From positions 373,898 through 437,897 of the forward strand of contig DGQM01000024.1 of assembly GCA_002389765.1 (NCBI GenBank): a stretch of DNA of 64,000 nucleotides, written 5' to 3'. The stretch is from Bacteroidetes bacterium UBA4414. Its GTDB lineage: Bacteria; Bacteroidota; Bacteroidia; Chitinophagales; Chitinophagaceae. Position numbers and translations under genes: made by a program. Positions 43,132-50,543 of the stretch are shown here, piece by piece; the stretch's first letter is position 1; every line of letters begins with the position of its first letter. The notes under the pieces are model-generated. The model was given only the letters and a program-made list of their open reading frames with translations, ran no database searches and had not been told where the DNA came from.

Positions 43132-43704
43132 ATGCAGCAACAGATCAAAGACATACTGCAACGTTCTATAGACGTAAAAGCACAGATAGTAAATAATGCC
43201 GCACTGCTACAAACCATAGAAGCGGTGACAGAACAACTGGTGATTGCATTTCGCAATGGCAATAAGGTATTGTTTTGTGGCAACGGCGGCAGCGCGGCAG
43301 ATGCGCAACACCTTTCGGCAGAGTTTAGCGGCCGTTTTTACACAGACAGAAATCCGTTGCCGTCTGAAGCCTTGCACTGCAATACTTCGTATATAACAGC
43401 AGTAGCAAACGACTATGGTTATGACGTGGTATATAGCCGAATGGTAAAAGGTATTGGTAAGCCAGGTGATGTGCTGATAGGCCTCAGTACTTCGGGCAAC
43501 TCTGCTAATATTACAAACGCATTACAAACCGCGAAGGAGATTGGTATGATTACTGTAGGATTTACAGGAGAGGGTGGTGGTAAGATGAAAGATATCTGCA
43601 ACTATCTGATAAATATACCAAGCACCGATACACCCAGAATTCAGGAAAGCCATATCACTGTGGGGCATATTATATGTCAACTGGTAGAAGAAAGCATGTT
43701 TTAA
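43132..43704 (+). CDS. gmhA: phosphoheptose isomerase (SIS domain)
   Basis: 190 residues from the ATG at 43132. SIS fold: FCGNGGSAADAQHLSAEFSGRF, shortened to NGGSAADAQHLSAE, then LIGLSTSGNSANI, and ESHITVGHIICQLVE with the metal-site His and Gln. It converts sedoheptulose 7-phosphate to D-glycero-D-manno-heptose 7-phosphate for the LPS core. The next gene is the matching phosphatase gmhB; the two form a heptose unit. Confidence 0.93.
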   Translation: MQQQIKDILQRSIDVKAQIVNNAALLQTIEAVTEQLVIAFRNGNKVLFCGNGGSAADAQHLSAEFSGRFYTDRNPLPSEALHCNTSYITAVANDYGYDVVYSRMVKGIGKPGDVLIGLSTSGNSANITNALQTAKEIGMITVGFTGEGGGKMKDICNYLINIPSTDTPRIQESHITVGHIICQLVEESMF

Positions 43705-43722
43705 AGACTAAAATGAATTGAG

Positions 43723-44301
43723 ATGGCAACTTTTAACGTACAGGCACCTATAGATAAAAGCTGGACATTGTTTTTGGACAGAGACGGCGTTATAAATGTG
43801 GAGAATGTAGGCTCTTATGTAACCAACTGGCAGGAGTTTGAATTTTGTGATGGTGTACTGGATGCAATGAAACATCTGAACGACGTTTTCGGCAATATAG
43901 TAGTGGTAACCAACCAACGCGGCGTAGGCAAGGGTATCATGAGCAAGGAAGACCTGAAGATAATTGGCGAGCAGATGACAGGCACCATAACCTCAAATGG
44001 CGGACGCATAGATAAGATTTACGCTTGCATAGCAACGGAAGACTCTGATATTAACCGCAAGCCAAACACAGGCATGGCGCAGCAGGCCAAAGAAGATTTT
44101 CCGCAAATAGATTTCAGGCACAGCGTAATGGTGGGTAATAGCATCAGCGATATGGAATTTGGTAAGCGTATGGGTATGCATACCGTATTCCTGACTACCA
44201 AACACGAACCATACCCACTACCGCACGACTTGATTGATGAGCAATATAGTTCGCTGAAAGAATGGGCATCTACCATTAAGACAGTTGAAATGGTAGGGTA
44301 A
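43723..44301 (+). CDS. gmhB: D-glycero-D-manno-heptose 1,7-bisphosphate phosphatase (HAD family)
   Basis: 192 residues with HAD motifs I (LFLDRDGVINVE), II (VVTNQRGVGKG) and the C-terminal KPNTGMA/MVGNSISDMEFG block. This is the histidinol-phosphatase/GmhB subfamily, which is here best assigned to heptose synthesis because gmhA lies 18 bases upstream. The CxCxH zinc loop of some family members is not seen; the loop reads ACIATEDSD, as in metal-loop-lacking members. Confidence 0.85.
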   Translation: MATFNVQAPIDKSWTLFLDRDGVINVENVGSYVTNWQEFEFCDGVLDAMKHLNDVFGNIVVVTNQRGVGKGIMSKEDLKIIGEQMTGTITSNGGRIDKIYACIATEDSDINRKPNTGMAQQAKEDFPQIDFRHSVMVGNSISDMEFGKRMGMHTVFLTTKHEPYPLPHDLIDEQYSSLKEWASTIKTVEMVG

Positions 44302-44335
44302 TCACATTTTATTTATTGTTATAATATTTGATTTT

Positions 44336-44358
44336 CAGGCACTTCAGGTGCCTGTTTT
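44336..44358 (+). terminator. terminator of gmhA-gmhB
   Basis: CAGGCAC-TTCAG-GTGCCTG hairpin followed by TTTTC. Confidence 0.8.
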
Positions 44359-44361
44359 CAT

Positions 44362-44369
44362 TATATTTG
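44362..44369 (+). promoter_or_regulatory. distal -7 box (TATATTTG) of the infA operon
   Basis: Perfect TAnnTTTG match directly after the terminator; would give a leader of about 92 bases with AT-rich hairpin potential (GATATTTAAGAATATAATATTC). Confidence 0.45.
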
Positions 44370-44419
44370 CACCCCCGAGCCCCGATATTTAAGAATATAA
44401 TATTCGGAACTCTAATTTA

Positions 44420-44451
44420 TTTGGATAGAAAAAAAATACCCATTACCTTTG
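44420..44451 (+). promoter_or_regulatory. main infA operon promoter
   Basis: TTTG (44420-44423), 20 bases, TACCTTTG (44444-44451), 14 bases before the infA ATG. Both boxes are at consensus. Confidence 0.75.
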
Positions 44452-44465
44452 CAGTCCTTAAAAAT

Positions 44466-44684
44466 ATGGCTAAACAGTCTCTGATTAAACAAGACGGAAC
44501 AATCGTTGAAGCTCTGTCGAATGCAATGTTCCGCGTACGTCTTGAAAACGGGCACGAAATTTTGGCTACCATCTCAGGTAAAATGCGCATGCACTACATC
44601 CGCATCCTGCCTGGCGACAAGGTTGGCGTAGAAATGAGTCCGTACGATTTGAGCCGCGGCCGTATTATATACAGGTACAAATAA
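44466..44684 (+). CDS. infA: translation initiation factor IF-1
   Basis: 72 residues from the ATG at 44466. OB-fold: IKQDGTIVEALSNAMFRVRLENGHEI, shortened to VEALSNAMFRVRLENG, then SGKMRMHYIRILPGDKV and LSRGRIIYRYK. Binds the 30S A site during initiation. The longer frame starting at 44328 lies upstream of the promoter. First gene of the ribosomal operon; secY and map, frequent upstream partners, are not adjacent here. Confidence 0.97.
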   Translation: MAKQSLIKQDGTIVEALSNAMFRVRLENGHEILATISGKMRMHYIRILPGDKVGVEMSPYDLSRGRIIYRYK

Positions 44685-44720
44685 GTAATAGATAACTAAC
44701 AATAAAAACAATAACCGGTC

Positions 44721-44837
44721 ATGAAGGTTAGAGCAGCTATCAAAAAGCGTAGTGCAGATTGCAAAATAGTTCGCCGCAAAGGCAGATTATATGTAATTAA
44801 CAAGAAAAACCCACGTTTCAAACAACGTCAGGGATAA
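44721..44837 (+). CDS. rpmJ: 50S ribosomal protein L36
   Basis: 38 residues: MKVRAAIKKRS, then CKIVRRKGRLYVINKKNPRFKQRQG. Only one Cys (residue 14) of the usual zinc set Cys-Cys-Cys-His is kept, so this is a zinc-independent form (C-minus type), as in many bacteria of this phylum. It is short and easily missed; it lies between infA and rpsM with 36-38 base gaps. Confidence 0.95.
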   Translation: MKVRAAIKKRSADCKIVRRKGRLYVINKKNPRFKQRQG

Positions 44838-44875
44838 TCGTATTTAGTAATTAGTATTTTAAAATAATAACATAC

Positions 44876-45256
44876 ATGGCTCGTATAGCTGGTATAGACC
44901 TTCCAAAGAATAAGCGTGGTGAGATAGCTCTCACTTATATTTACGGTATTGGCCGTAGCACTGCTCAATATATCCTTGACAAATCAGGGATTAATTATGA
45001 TAAGAAAGCGATGGAGTGGAATGACGAAGAGCAAGCTGCCATCCGTAATATCATCAGCACTGAGTTCAAAGTAGAAGGACAATTGCGTTCTGAAGTTCAG
45101 ATGAACATCAAACGCCTGATGGATATTGCTTGTTACCGCGGTCTGCGTCACCGTAAAGGTTTGCCTTTGCGTGGTCAGCGTACACGTACCAACAGCCGTA
45201 CCCGTAAAGGTAAGCGCAAAACTGTTGCAGGTAAAAAGAAAGCAGCTAAGAAATAA
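44876..45256 (+). CDS. rpsM: 30S ribosomal protein S13
   Basis: 126 residues: ARIAGIDLPKNKRGEIALTYIYGIG, cut to IAGIDLPKNKRGEIAL, then the H2TH fold and the tail YRGLRHRKGLPLRGQRTRTNSRTRKG in part, with the basic C-terminus KKAAKK. Contacts the P-site tRNA and the 23S bridge. A structured 105-base spacer follows. Confidence 0.97.
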   Translation: MARIAGIDLPKNKRGEIALTYIYGIGRSTAQYILDKSGINYDKKAMEWNDEEQAAIRNIISTEFKVEGQLRSEVQMNIKRLMDIACYRGLRHRKGLPLRGQRTRTNSRTRKGKRKTVAGKKKAAKK

Positions 45257-45276
45257 TCCACGAACCACTGCCGGAT

Positions 45277-45337
45277 CTGCTAAGCTGCAGCAGGGAGGAG
45301 TGGAACGGGGCCGGCTAACACCGGCTTATAGTTTTTT
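45277..45337 (+). promoter_or_regulatory. structured spacer between rpsM and rpsK
   Basis: Two hairpins can form: CTGCT/AGCAG (45277-45281, 45289-45293) and GCCGG/CCGGC (45310-45314, 45321-45325), the second followed by TTATAGTTTTTT. It looks like a weak terminator or attenuator. A near -7 box TACCTTTT lies at 45343-45350. Function is inference. Confidence 0.45.
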
Positions 45338-45361
45338 AACGAGTACCTTTTTTAAATTAAA

Positions 45362-45763
45362 ATGGCAAAAGCACAATCTTCTGCAAAAACCGCTGCTAAA
45401 AAGCGCGTAGTGAAAGTTGACCCGCATGGCGACGTGCATATCAGCGCAACTTTCAACAACATTATCGTTAGTATCACTAACAAGCAAGGTCAGGTAATAT
45501 CTTGGTCTTCTGCAGGTAAAATGGGTTTCCGTGGTTCTAAAAAGAACACACCATACGCTGCACAAATGGCATCACAAGACTGCGGTAAAGTAGCAGCAGA
45601 TGCAGGCCTGAAAAAAGTAGACGTTTTCGTTAAAGGTCCTGGTTCTGGTCGTGAAGGTGCTATCCGTGCACTGGCTAGCGTTGGTATCGAGGTAGTGTCT
45701 ATCAAAGACGTAACGCCAATGCCGCACAACGGTTGCCGTCCTCCTAAAAAACGCAGGGTTTAA
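45362..45763 (+). CDS. rpsK: 30S ribosomal protein S11
   Basis: 133 residues: VHISATFNNIIVSITNKQGQ, then WSSAGKMGFRGSKKNTPYAAQ in part, and the typical VKGPGSGREGAIRAL and PHNGCRPPKKRRV end. Part of the 30S platform at the mRNA exit. A strong terminator-like hairpin follows before rpsD. Confidence 0.97.
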   Translation: MAKAQSSAKTAAKKRVVKVDPHGDVHISATFNNIIVSITNKQGQVISWSSAGKMGFRGSKKNTPYAAQMASQDCGKVAADAGLKKVDVFVKGPGSGREGAIRALASVGIEVVSIKDVTPMPHNGCRPPKKRRV

Positions 45764-45807
45764 TCTGCAACTATTATATACAGTTTATTATTTTTTCACA
45801 ATAACAT

Positions 45808-45857
45808 ACTGCTCCGTATCGGGATTTACGATTTTAAATGATACGGAGCAGTTTTTT
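45808..45857 (+). terminator. strong hairpin terminator or attenuator just before rpsD
   Basis: Perfect 13-bp stem ACTGCTCCGTATC (45808-45820) / GATACGGAGCAGT (45840-45852), 19-base loop, T6 tail. It ends 11 bases before the rpsD start codon and has all the features of an intrinsic terminator inside the operon, so part of the transcription must pass it for rpsD-rpoA to be made. Confidence 0.75.
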
Positions 45858-45868
45858 AAAAATCGACT

Positions 45869-46474
45869 ATGGCACGTTATACAGGTCCTAAGAACAGAAT
45901 CTGCCGTATCTTCGGCGAACCAATACTGGGTTCAGGTAAGAACCTCGGTAAAAACAGCAACCCTCCGGGTCAACATGGTGGTACTCGCAAACGCAAAACT
46001 GCATCTGAGTACGCTATTCAGCTGAAAGAAAAACAAAAAGCAAAATACACTTACGGTGTATTGGAAAAACAATTCCGCAACACATACGTAGAGGCTTCTC
46101 GCCTGAAAGGTGCGACTGGTGAAAACTTGATCAAACTGTTGGAAGCTCGTCTGGATAACACAATCTACCGTATGGGTATTTCTCCTACTCGTCCTGCTGC
46201 TCGTCAGTTGGTTTCTCACAAACACATCATGGTGAATGGTGAAGTGGTTAACATCCCTTCTTACCAACTGAAACCGGGTGATATCATTGAGCTGAAACCT
46301 AAGAGCAAAATCAATCCAACAATCATCAGCCTGATGCGTGGTAAAAACCCTAAAATCAGCTGGGTTGATTGGAACGAGAAAGATATGAAAGGTACTTACC
46401 TCGCTAATCCTGAGCGTGAAAGTGTTCCTGAAAATATCAAAGAACAACTGATCGTAGAATTGTATTCTAAATAA
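45869..46474 (+). CDS. rpsD: 30S ribosomal protein S4
   Basis: 201 residues. Starts ARYTGPKNRICRIFGEPI, with NPPGQHGGTRKRK in the N-terminal part and the S4 domain LLEARLDNTIYRMGI and VNGEVVNIPSYQLKPGD. Primary 16S-binding protein and, in other bacteria, an autoregulator of its operon and an antitermination factor. The N-terminal Cys zinc motif of some S4 proteins is absent; only one Cys is present. Confidence 0.97.
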   Translation: MARYTGPKNRICRIFGEPILGSGKNLGKNSNPPGQHGGTRKRKTASEYAIQLKEKQKAKYTYGVLEKQFRNTYVEASRLKGATGENLIKLLEARLDNTIYRMGISPTRPAARQLVSHKHIMVNGEVVNIPSYQLKPGDIIELKPKSKINPTIISLMRGKNPKISWVDWNEKDMKGTYLANPERESVPENIKEQLIVELYSK

Positions 46475-46546
46475 TAATTTTTAAGCAGTTTATTAACCGA
46501 TTGCGTTGGATAGAATGTCCCTCGCGAATCACAAATTAATAAGTAT

Positions 46547-47542
46547 ATGGCTATTTTAAATTTCCAAAAACCGGATAAAATTGTTCTTCAGAAAGCAACA
46601 GATTTCGAAGCTCAGTTTGAATTCCGTCCGCTGGAACCAGGTTATGGTGTTACCATCGGTAACGCGCTGCGTCGCGTATTGTTGTCTTCTTTGGAAGGTT
46701 ATGCAATCACAGCTATCAAAATAGCTGGTGCAGACCACGAATTTGCTACTATCAAAGGTGTGCTGGAAGATGTAACTGAAATCATCCTGAATCTGAAACA
46801 AGTTCGCCTGAAGAAAGTTGTAGACAGCGATGTAACATCTGACAGGGTAGAGCTGAATATTAAAGGTCAGGAAGTTTTCACCGCAGGTATGATTGGTGAA
46901 GCACTGCCTAACTTTGAAGTAATGAATCCTGAGTTGCTGATATGCACAATGGATCCAGGTACTTCTTTCCATATAGAATTGCACATTGGTAAAGGCCGTG
47001 GTTATGTGCCTGCAGAAGAGAACCGTTCACTGGAAGCGCCTGTAGGTCTGATAGCTATCGACTCTATCTACACACCAATCAAAAACGTAAAATACAGCAT
47101 CGAAAATACGCGTGTTGAACAACGTACAGATTTCGAAAAACTGATAATGGAAGTAGTAACAGATGGTACTATTCATCCTGAAGAAGCTGTAAAAGAAGCT
47201 TCACGCATATTGATTCAGCACCTGATGATCATCACAGATGAAAATATCTCGCTGGATACTAAACGTGAAGAAAAAGAAGCAGTAGTAGATGAAGAAACAC
47301 TGCAACTGCGCAAAGTATTGAACACACCGCTTGAAGATTTGGAACTTTCTGTACGTGCATTCAACTGCCTGAAAGCTGCTAAGATCAACTCTCTGAGCGA
47401 GCTTGTACAATACACACAGGAAGAACTGATGAAGTTCCGCAACTTCGGTCAGAAATCACTTTCTGAAATCGAACAAGTACTGGGCGAACGTGGTTTGCAC
47501 TTCGGTATGGATATCAGCAAATTCCACCGCAGCAACGATTAA
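46547..47542 (+). CDS. rpoA: RNA polymerase alpha subunit
   Basis: 331 residues. N-terminal dimer domain with FEFRPLEPGYGVTIGNALRRVLLSSL, cut to PLEPGYGVTIGNALRRVLL, and the C-terminal domain (about 255-331) with LELSVRAFNCLKAAKINSL and FRNFGQKSLSEI, which binds UP elements and activators. The 72-base leader after rpsD can form a small hairpin (GATTGCG ... CGCGAATC). A terminator follows. Confidence 0.98.
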   Translation: MAILNFQKPDKIVLQKATDFEAQFEFRPLEPGYGVTIGNALRRVLLSSLEGYAITAIKIAGADHEFATIKGVLEDVTEIILNLKQVRLKKVVDSDVTSDRVELNIKGQEVFTAGMIGEALPNFEVMNPELLICTMDPGTSFHIELHIGKGRGYVPAEENRSLEAPVGLIAIDSIYTPIKNVKYSIENTRVEQRTDFEKLIMEVVTDGTIHPEEAVKEASRILIQHLMIITDENISLDTKREEKEAVVDEETLQLRKVLNTPLEDLELSVRAFNCLKAAKINSLSELVQYTQEELMKFRNFGQKSLSEIEQVLGERGLHFGMDISKFHRSND

Positions 47543-47551
47543 TTAATTCAC

Positions 47552-47596
47552 AAAGTCAAAACCCTGCAATATGGGTTTTGACTTTTACTTTTTTAT
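47552..47596 (+). terminator. terminator-like hairpin after rpoA
   Basis: Perfect 13-bp stem AAAGTCAAAACCC / GGGTTTTGACTTT, then TTACTTTTTTATTT. It lies between rpoA and rplQ of the same operon. Confidence 0.8.
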
Positions 47597-47608
47597 TTAA
47601 CATCAGTA

Positions 47609-47636
47609 CCTCATATACCTTGACTACGGTATGAGG
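47609..47636 (+). promoter_or_regulatory. hairpin in the rplQ leader
   Basis: CCTCA-ta-TACC pairs with GGTA-TGAGG (47609-47619, 47628-47636), with a 2-base bulge. It lies 19 bases before rplQ; possible ribosomal-protein leader element. Confidence 0.4.
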
Positions 47637-47655
47637 GAATTAAAAACTAAAAGTC

Positions 47656-48180
47656 ATGCGTCACGGAGACAAAATCAAAAACTTAGGCCGCACCGCTTCA
47701 CACCGCGCTGCTTTGCTTTCAAACCTTACTTGTCAGCTTATCGAGCACAAGCGTATCATCACTACACTGGCTAAAGCGAAATCTTTGCGTGTATATGCTG
47801 AGCCGCTGATTACTCGTGGTAAAACAGATAGCATGCACAACCGTCGTGTTGTATTCAGCTACCTGCAAGACAAAGAAGCAATCAAAGAATTGTTCGGTGT
47901 TATTGGTGATAAAGTAGCTAACCGTCCTGGTGGTTATACACGCATCATTAAGTTGCCTCGCCGTATGGGTGATGCTGCTGACATGGCGATGATCGAACTG
48001 GTAGACTTCAACGAAATCTACAAGAACGAAGCTAAAGAAAGCGCTAAGAAAACACGTCGTAGCCGCAAACCGGCTGCTGCTAAAACAGCTGCTCCTGCTG
48101 CTCCGGCAAACGAAACTCCTGCTACTGATGCAGCTCCGGAAGCACCGGCAGCTGAGGGTACAGAAGAAAACAACGCTTAA
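47656..48180 (+). CDS. rplQ: 50S ribosomal protein L17, long C-terminal tail
   Basis: 174 residues. The L17 core (about 1-118) has MRHGDKIKNLGRTASHRAALLSNL, cut to MRHGDKIKNLGRTASHR, and PGGYTRIIKL. The last 55 residues are a low-complexity Ala/Pro/Glu tail that is not part of the fold and is seen in several Bacteroidota. Located near the exit tunnel of the 50S subunit. Last gene of the operon, with a terminator after it. Confidence 0.96.
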   Translation: MRHGDKIKNLGRTASHRAALLSNLTCQLIEHKRIITTLAKAKSLRVYAEPLITRGKTDSMHNRRVVFSYLQDKEAIKELFGVIGDKVANRPGGYTRIIKLPRRMGDAADMAMIELVDFNEIYKNEAKESAKKTRRSRKPAAAKTAAPAAPANETPATDAAPEAPAAEGTEENNA

Positions 48181-48206
48181 TTCCTTAACGGATTATAATC
48201 GTATAT

Positions 48207-48230
48207 AGGCTACCAATCCGGTAGCCTTTA
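48207..48230 (+). terminator. terminator of the ribosomal operon
   Basis: AGGCTACC (48207-48214) pairs with GGTAGCCT (48220-48227), then TTATTATTT. Confidence 0.75.
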
Positions 48231-48239
48231 TTATTTGGG

Positions 48240-48247
48240 TATATTTG
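48240..48247 (+). promoter_or_regulatory. -7 box (TATATTTG) of the thioesterase gene
   Basis: Perfect TAnnTTTG match 39 bases before the ATG at 48287. Confidence 0.45.
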
Positions 48248-48286
48248 GTTGTTATAATTTCTTTTTCAGTCAATCACATACCTGAC

Positions 48287-48766
48287 ATGAATAACTCCAA
48301 AACATTGGAAAGCAATGTGCTGATACGCTTTCCCGATTGCGATCCATTCAATCACCTGAACAATGCTCGTTATCTCGATTATTTTATCAACGCCCGCGAA
48401 GACCATTTGTGGCAACATTACCAGTTCAACGTATATCATTATGCCAAAGAGCATGGTAAAAGCTGGGTAGTAGGCAGCAACCAGATTGTGTACCTTAAGC
48501 CTGCTATGCTGATGGAAACGGTCGTGGTACAATCTACACTACGCAAGCTGCGCGAAAAGGAAATACTGGTAGAGATGATGATGTGGAACAAGGATAAGAC
48601 GCAACTGAAGGCTGTATTGTGGAGCACGTTTGTACATTTCAATTTACAAACACAAAAAAGCGAAGTGCATAGCAAAGAACTGACAGATTACTTTAGTGCG
48701 TTTGAAGAACCGTTTGAACAGACAATAACATTTGAAGAACGTATTGCTCAGCTGAAAGCTAAATAA
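48287..48766 (+). CDS. acyl-CoA thioesterase, hotdog fold
   Basis: 159 residues from the ATG at 48287 (the TTG at 48245 lies in the promoter). 4HBT-type hotdog fold: VLIRFPDCDPFNHLNNARYLDY, shortened to FPDCDPFNHLNNARYLDY, with the active-site Asp/His, and VYLKPAMLMETVVV. It hydrolyses acyl-CoA of unknown chain length. A bidirectional terminator separates it from the OYE gene. Confidence 0.88.
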   Translation: MNNSKTLESNVLIRFPDCDPFNHLNNARYLDYFINAREDHLWQHYQFNVYHYAKEHGKSWVVGSNQIVYLKPAMLMETVVVQSTLRKLREKEILVEMMMWNKDKTQLKAVLWSTFVHFNLQTQKSEVHSKELTDYFSAFEEPFEQTITFEERIAQLKAK

Positions 48767-48767
48767 T

Positions 48768-48796
48768 TAAAGGGCAGCCATTGGCTGCCCTTTTTG
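48768..48796. terminator. bidirectional terminator
   Basis: AAAGGGCAGCC / GGCTGCCCTTT, 3-base loop, then T-run, between convergent genes. Confidence 0.9.
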
Positions 48797-48818
48797 TGTG
48801 TTTATTTGTCTCTCTGTT

Positions 48819-49904
48819 TTAATTCAGTGGATAGTCTGTAAAACCTTCTGCACCTGCCGAGAAGAATAACGCAGGGTCTGCTGCTTTCAAATCTACTGCA
48901 TGTTGCAATTTGTGTGGCAGGTTAGGATTTGATACGAATGGTGAGCCGAACGATACCGCGTCTGCCAGTCCGTTAGTCAATACTTCCTCTGCTCGTTCTC
49001 TGTTGTAGCCACCATTCAGTATCAATGTATTTGCAAAGTTGTTGCGAATAGTTTGTATCAATGCCTGCCCTTCTTCGGTTGCTCTTGCAGCGTAGTCTAT
49101 CATGTGCAGGTATGCAATGCCAATCTTGTTCAGTTCTTTGCTCAGGTAGTCGTATGTTGCAAATACTTCGTCGTATGCAGGCATGCTATTGTACGGATTG
49201 TATGGAGATATACGCAGTCCTACTTTCTCTTTGCCTATTTTATCTGTTACTGCTTTTGCCACTTCTATTACAAATCTTGCACGGTTCTCAATGCTGCCAC
49301 CATAATTGTCTGTACGTTGGTTCACACCGGGGTTCAGAAATTGCTCCAATAGATACCCGTTGGCTCCATGCAGTTCTATACCGTCAAAACCTGCATCAAT
49401 AGCGTTTTGTGCCGATTGTACGTATTCCAGTATCGTGCTTGCAACTTCTTCCGCAGTCATGGCACTTGGTACAGGCATTGGTTGCATGGCTTCTGTATCC
49501 GTCCAAATATCGCCTGCAGCTGCTATCGCAGACGGGGCTACAACTTTTGCGCCTGCAGGCATATTGGCACTGTGCGATACACGACCTGTATGCATTATCT
49601 GTGCGAAGATTTTACCACCTGCATTATGTACGGAATCGGTTACTTTCTTCCAGCTTGCTACCTGTGCTTCATTGAATAAGCCCGGAATGCGCGCATAGCC
49701 CAATCCGTTTGGTGATGGCGCAATGCCTTCTGATATAATAAGGCCCGCGCTGGCACGCTGTGTGTAGTATTCGGCAATCATATCGTTGGCTACATTACCT
49801 ATTGCACGAGAGCGTGTCATAGGTGCCATTATAATACGATTAGATAATTCTATCGACCCCATTTGGTAGGGTTCAAACATATTCACTTTACTTTGTAGTT
49901 CCAT
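48819..49904 (-). CDS. old yellow enzyme family NADH:flavin oxidoreductase
   Basis: 361 residues from the ATG at 49904. FMN TIM barrel: RIIMAPMTRSRA, QIMHTGRVSH, FDGIELHGANGYLLEQFLNP (in part), GSIENRARF and the end LKAADPALFFSAGAEGFTDYPL in part. Reduces activated alkenes and similar compounds. It faces a divergent HxlR regulator, a pair often seen in electrophile-stress responses. Confidence 0.93.
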   Translation of the reverse strand: MELQSKVNMFEPYQMGSIELSNRIIMAPMTRSRAIGNVANDMIAEYYTQRASAGLIISEGIAPSPNGLGYARIPGLFNEAQVASWKKVTDSVHNAGGKIFAQIMHTGRVSHSANMPAGAKVVAPSAIAAAGDIWTDTEAMQPMPVPSAMTAEEVASTILEYVQSAQNAIDAGFDGIELHGANGYLLEQFLNPGVNQRTDNYGGSIENRARFVIEVAKAVTDKIGKEKVGLRISPYNPYNSMPAYDEVFATYDYLSKELNKIGIAYLHMIDYAARATEEGQALIQTIRNNFANTLILNGGYNRERAEEVLTNGLADAVSFGSPFVSNPNLPHKLQHAVDLKAADPALFFSAGAEGFTDYPLN

Positions 49905-49983
49905 TGTCTTTTGTAGTAGTGTTATTTGAATGCAAGAGCAAAGTTGGTACAAGGACAAGGGCCTAACAATAAGTCAGAAAAAT

Positions 49984-50328
49984 ATGACCGACAATACCAC
50001 TATAATAAATCACAATAACTGTCCGGGACAGGATATTCTGAATGTGCTTGCTACTAAATGGGTGCCGGGTATTTTCAAAGTAATGCACAGAGAACCTGTA
50101 CGTTTTAGTGAATTGCTGAAGGCACTTCCTGGTTCAAACAAACAGTCATTATCTGTAGCACTCCATCAAATGGAAAAGCACGGGTTGATAGAAAAGAGAA
50201 TAATAAAAGAAAAGCCATTGCATATAGAATATAGTATCTCTGATACGGGTACTTATTTGTTAGATGTTTTTAAAACATTGTCAGAGATATCGAACATGAA
50301 TAAACAAAAAGAAATAGCTGCTATATAG
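49984..50328 (+). CDS. HxlR family transcriptional regulator
   Basis: 114 residues from the ATG at 49984; an ATG at 49930 in the same frame would add 18 residues but sits close to the divergent OYE start. Winged helix with CPGQDILNVLATKWVPGI, FSELLKALPGSNKQSLSVALHQMEKHGLI in part and the wing EYSISDTG. The single Cys at the N-terminus (NNCPGQ) is the redox-sensing position in several HxlR proteins. Likely controls the divergent reductase gene (inference). Confidence 0.88.
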   Translation: MTDNTTIINHNNCPGQDILNVLATKWVPGIFKVMHREPVRFSELLKALPGSNKQSLSVALHQMEKHGLIEKRIIKEKPLHIEYSISDTGTYLLDVFKTLSEISNMNKQKEIAAI

Positions 50329-50345
50329 CAGCTATTTTTCTTTTT
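50312..50345. terminator. terminator overlapping two convergent coding ends
   Basis: AAATAGCTGCTA / TAGCAGCTATTT, 2-base loop, then TTTTC; it contains the HxlR stop codon and the stop of the Arc gene. Confidence 0.8.
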
Positions 50346-50520
50346 TATCCTCGTCTTCTTTCTTTTTAGTAGCAGGCTTTTTACGTCCTGCATCCTTCAG
50401 TGCTTTATCTATAATCCATTCCAATTGTCCGTTTGCACTGCGAAACTCATCCGCAGCCCATTTCTCAATGGCCTTGAATGTTTCTTCATCTATACGCAGT
50501 ACAAAACTTTTTTTAGACAT
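50332..50520 (-). CDS. Arc-like ribbon-helix-helix protein
   Basis: 62 residues from the ATG at 50520. RHH pattern KSFVLRIDEETFKAIEKWAADEFRSANGQLEWII (parts: FVLRIDEETFKAIEKW, NGQLEWIIDKAL), then a lysine-rich tail. Arc-type small DNA-binding protein. It lies 23 bases after the SPFH gene on the same strand, a known pairing, and is probably co-expressed with it. It is not a toxin-antitoxin pair by content. Confidence 0.82.
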   Translation of the reverse strand: MSKKSFVLRIDEETFKAIEKWAADEFRSANGQLEWIIDKALKDAGRKKPATKKKEDEDKKEK

Positions 50521-50543
50521 CAGGTTGAATTTACCGGTTAATA

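Noticed and set aside
44328..44465. Long N-terminal extension of infA
   Set aside because: The extension spans a terminator and two promoter boxes; IF-1 is 72 residues as usual from the ATG at 44466.
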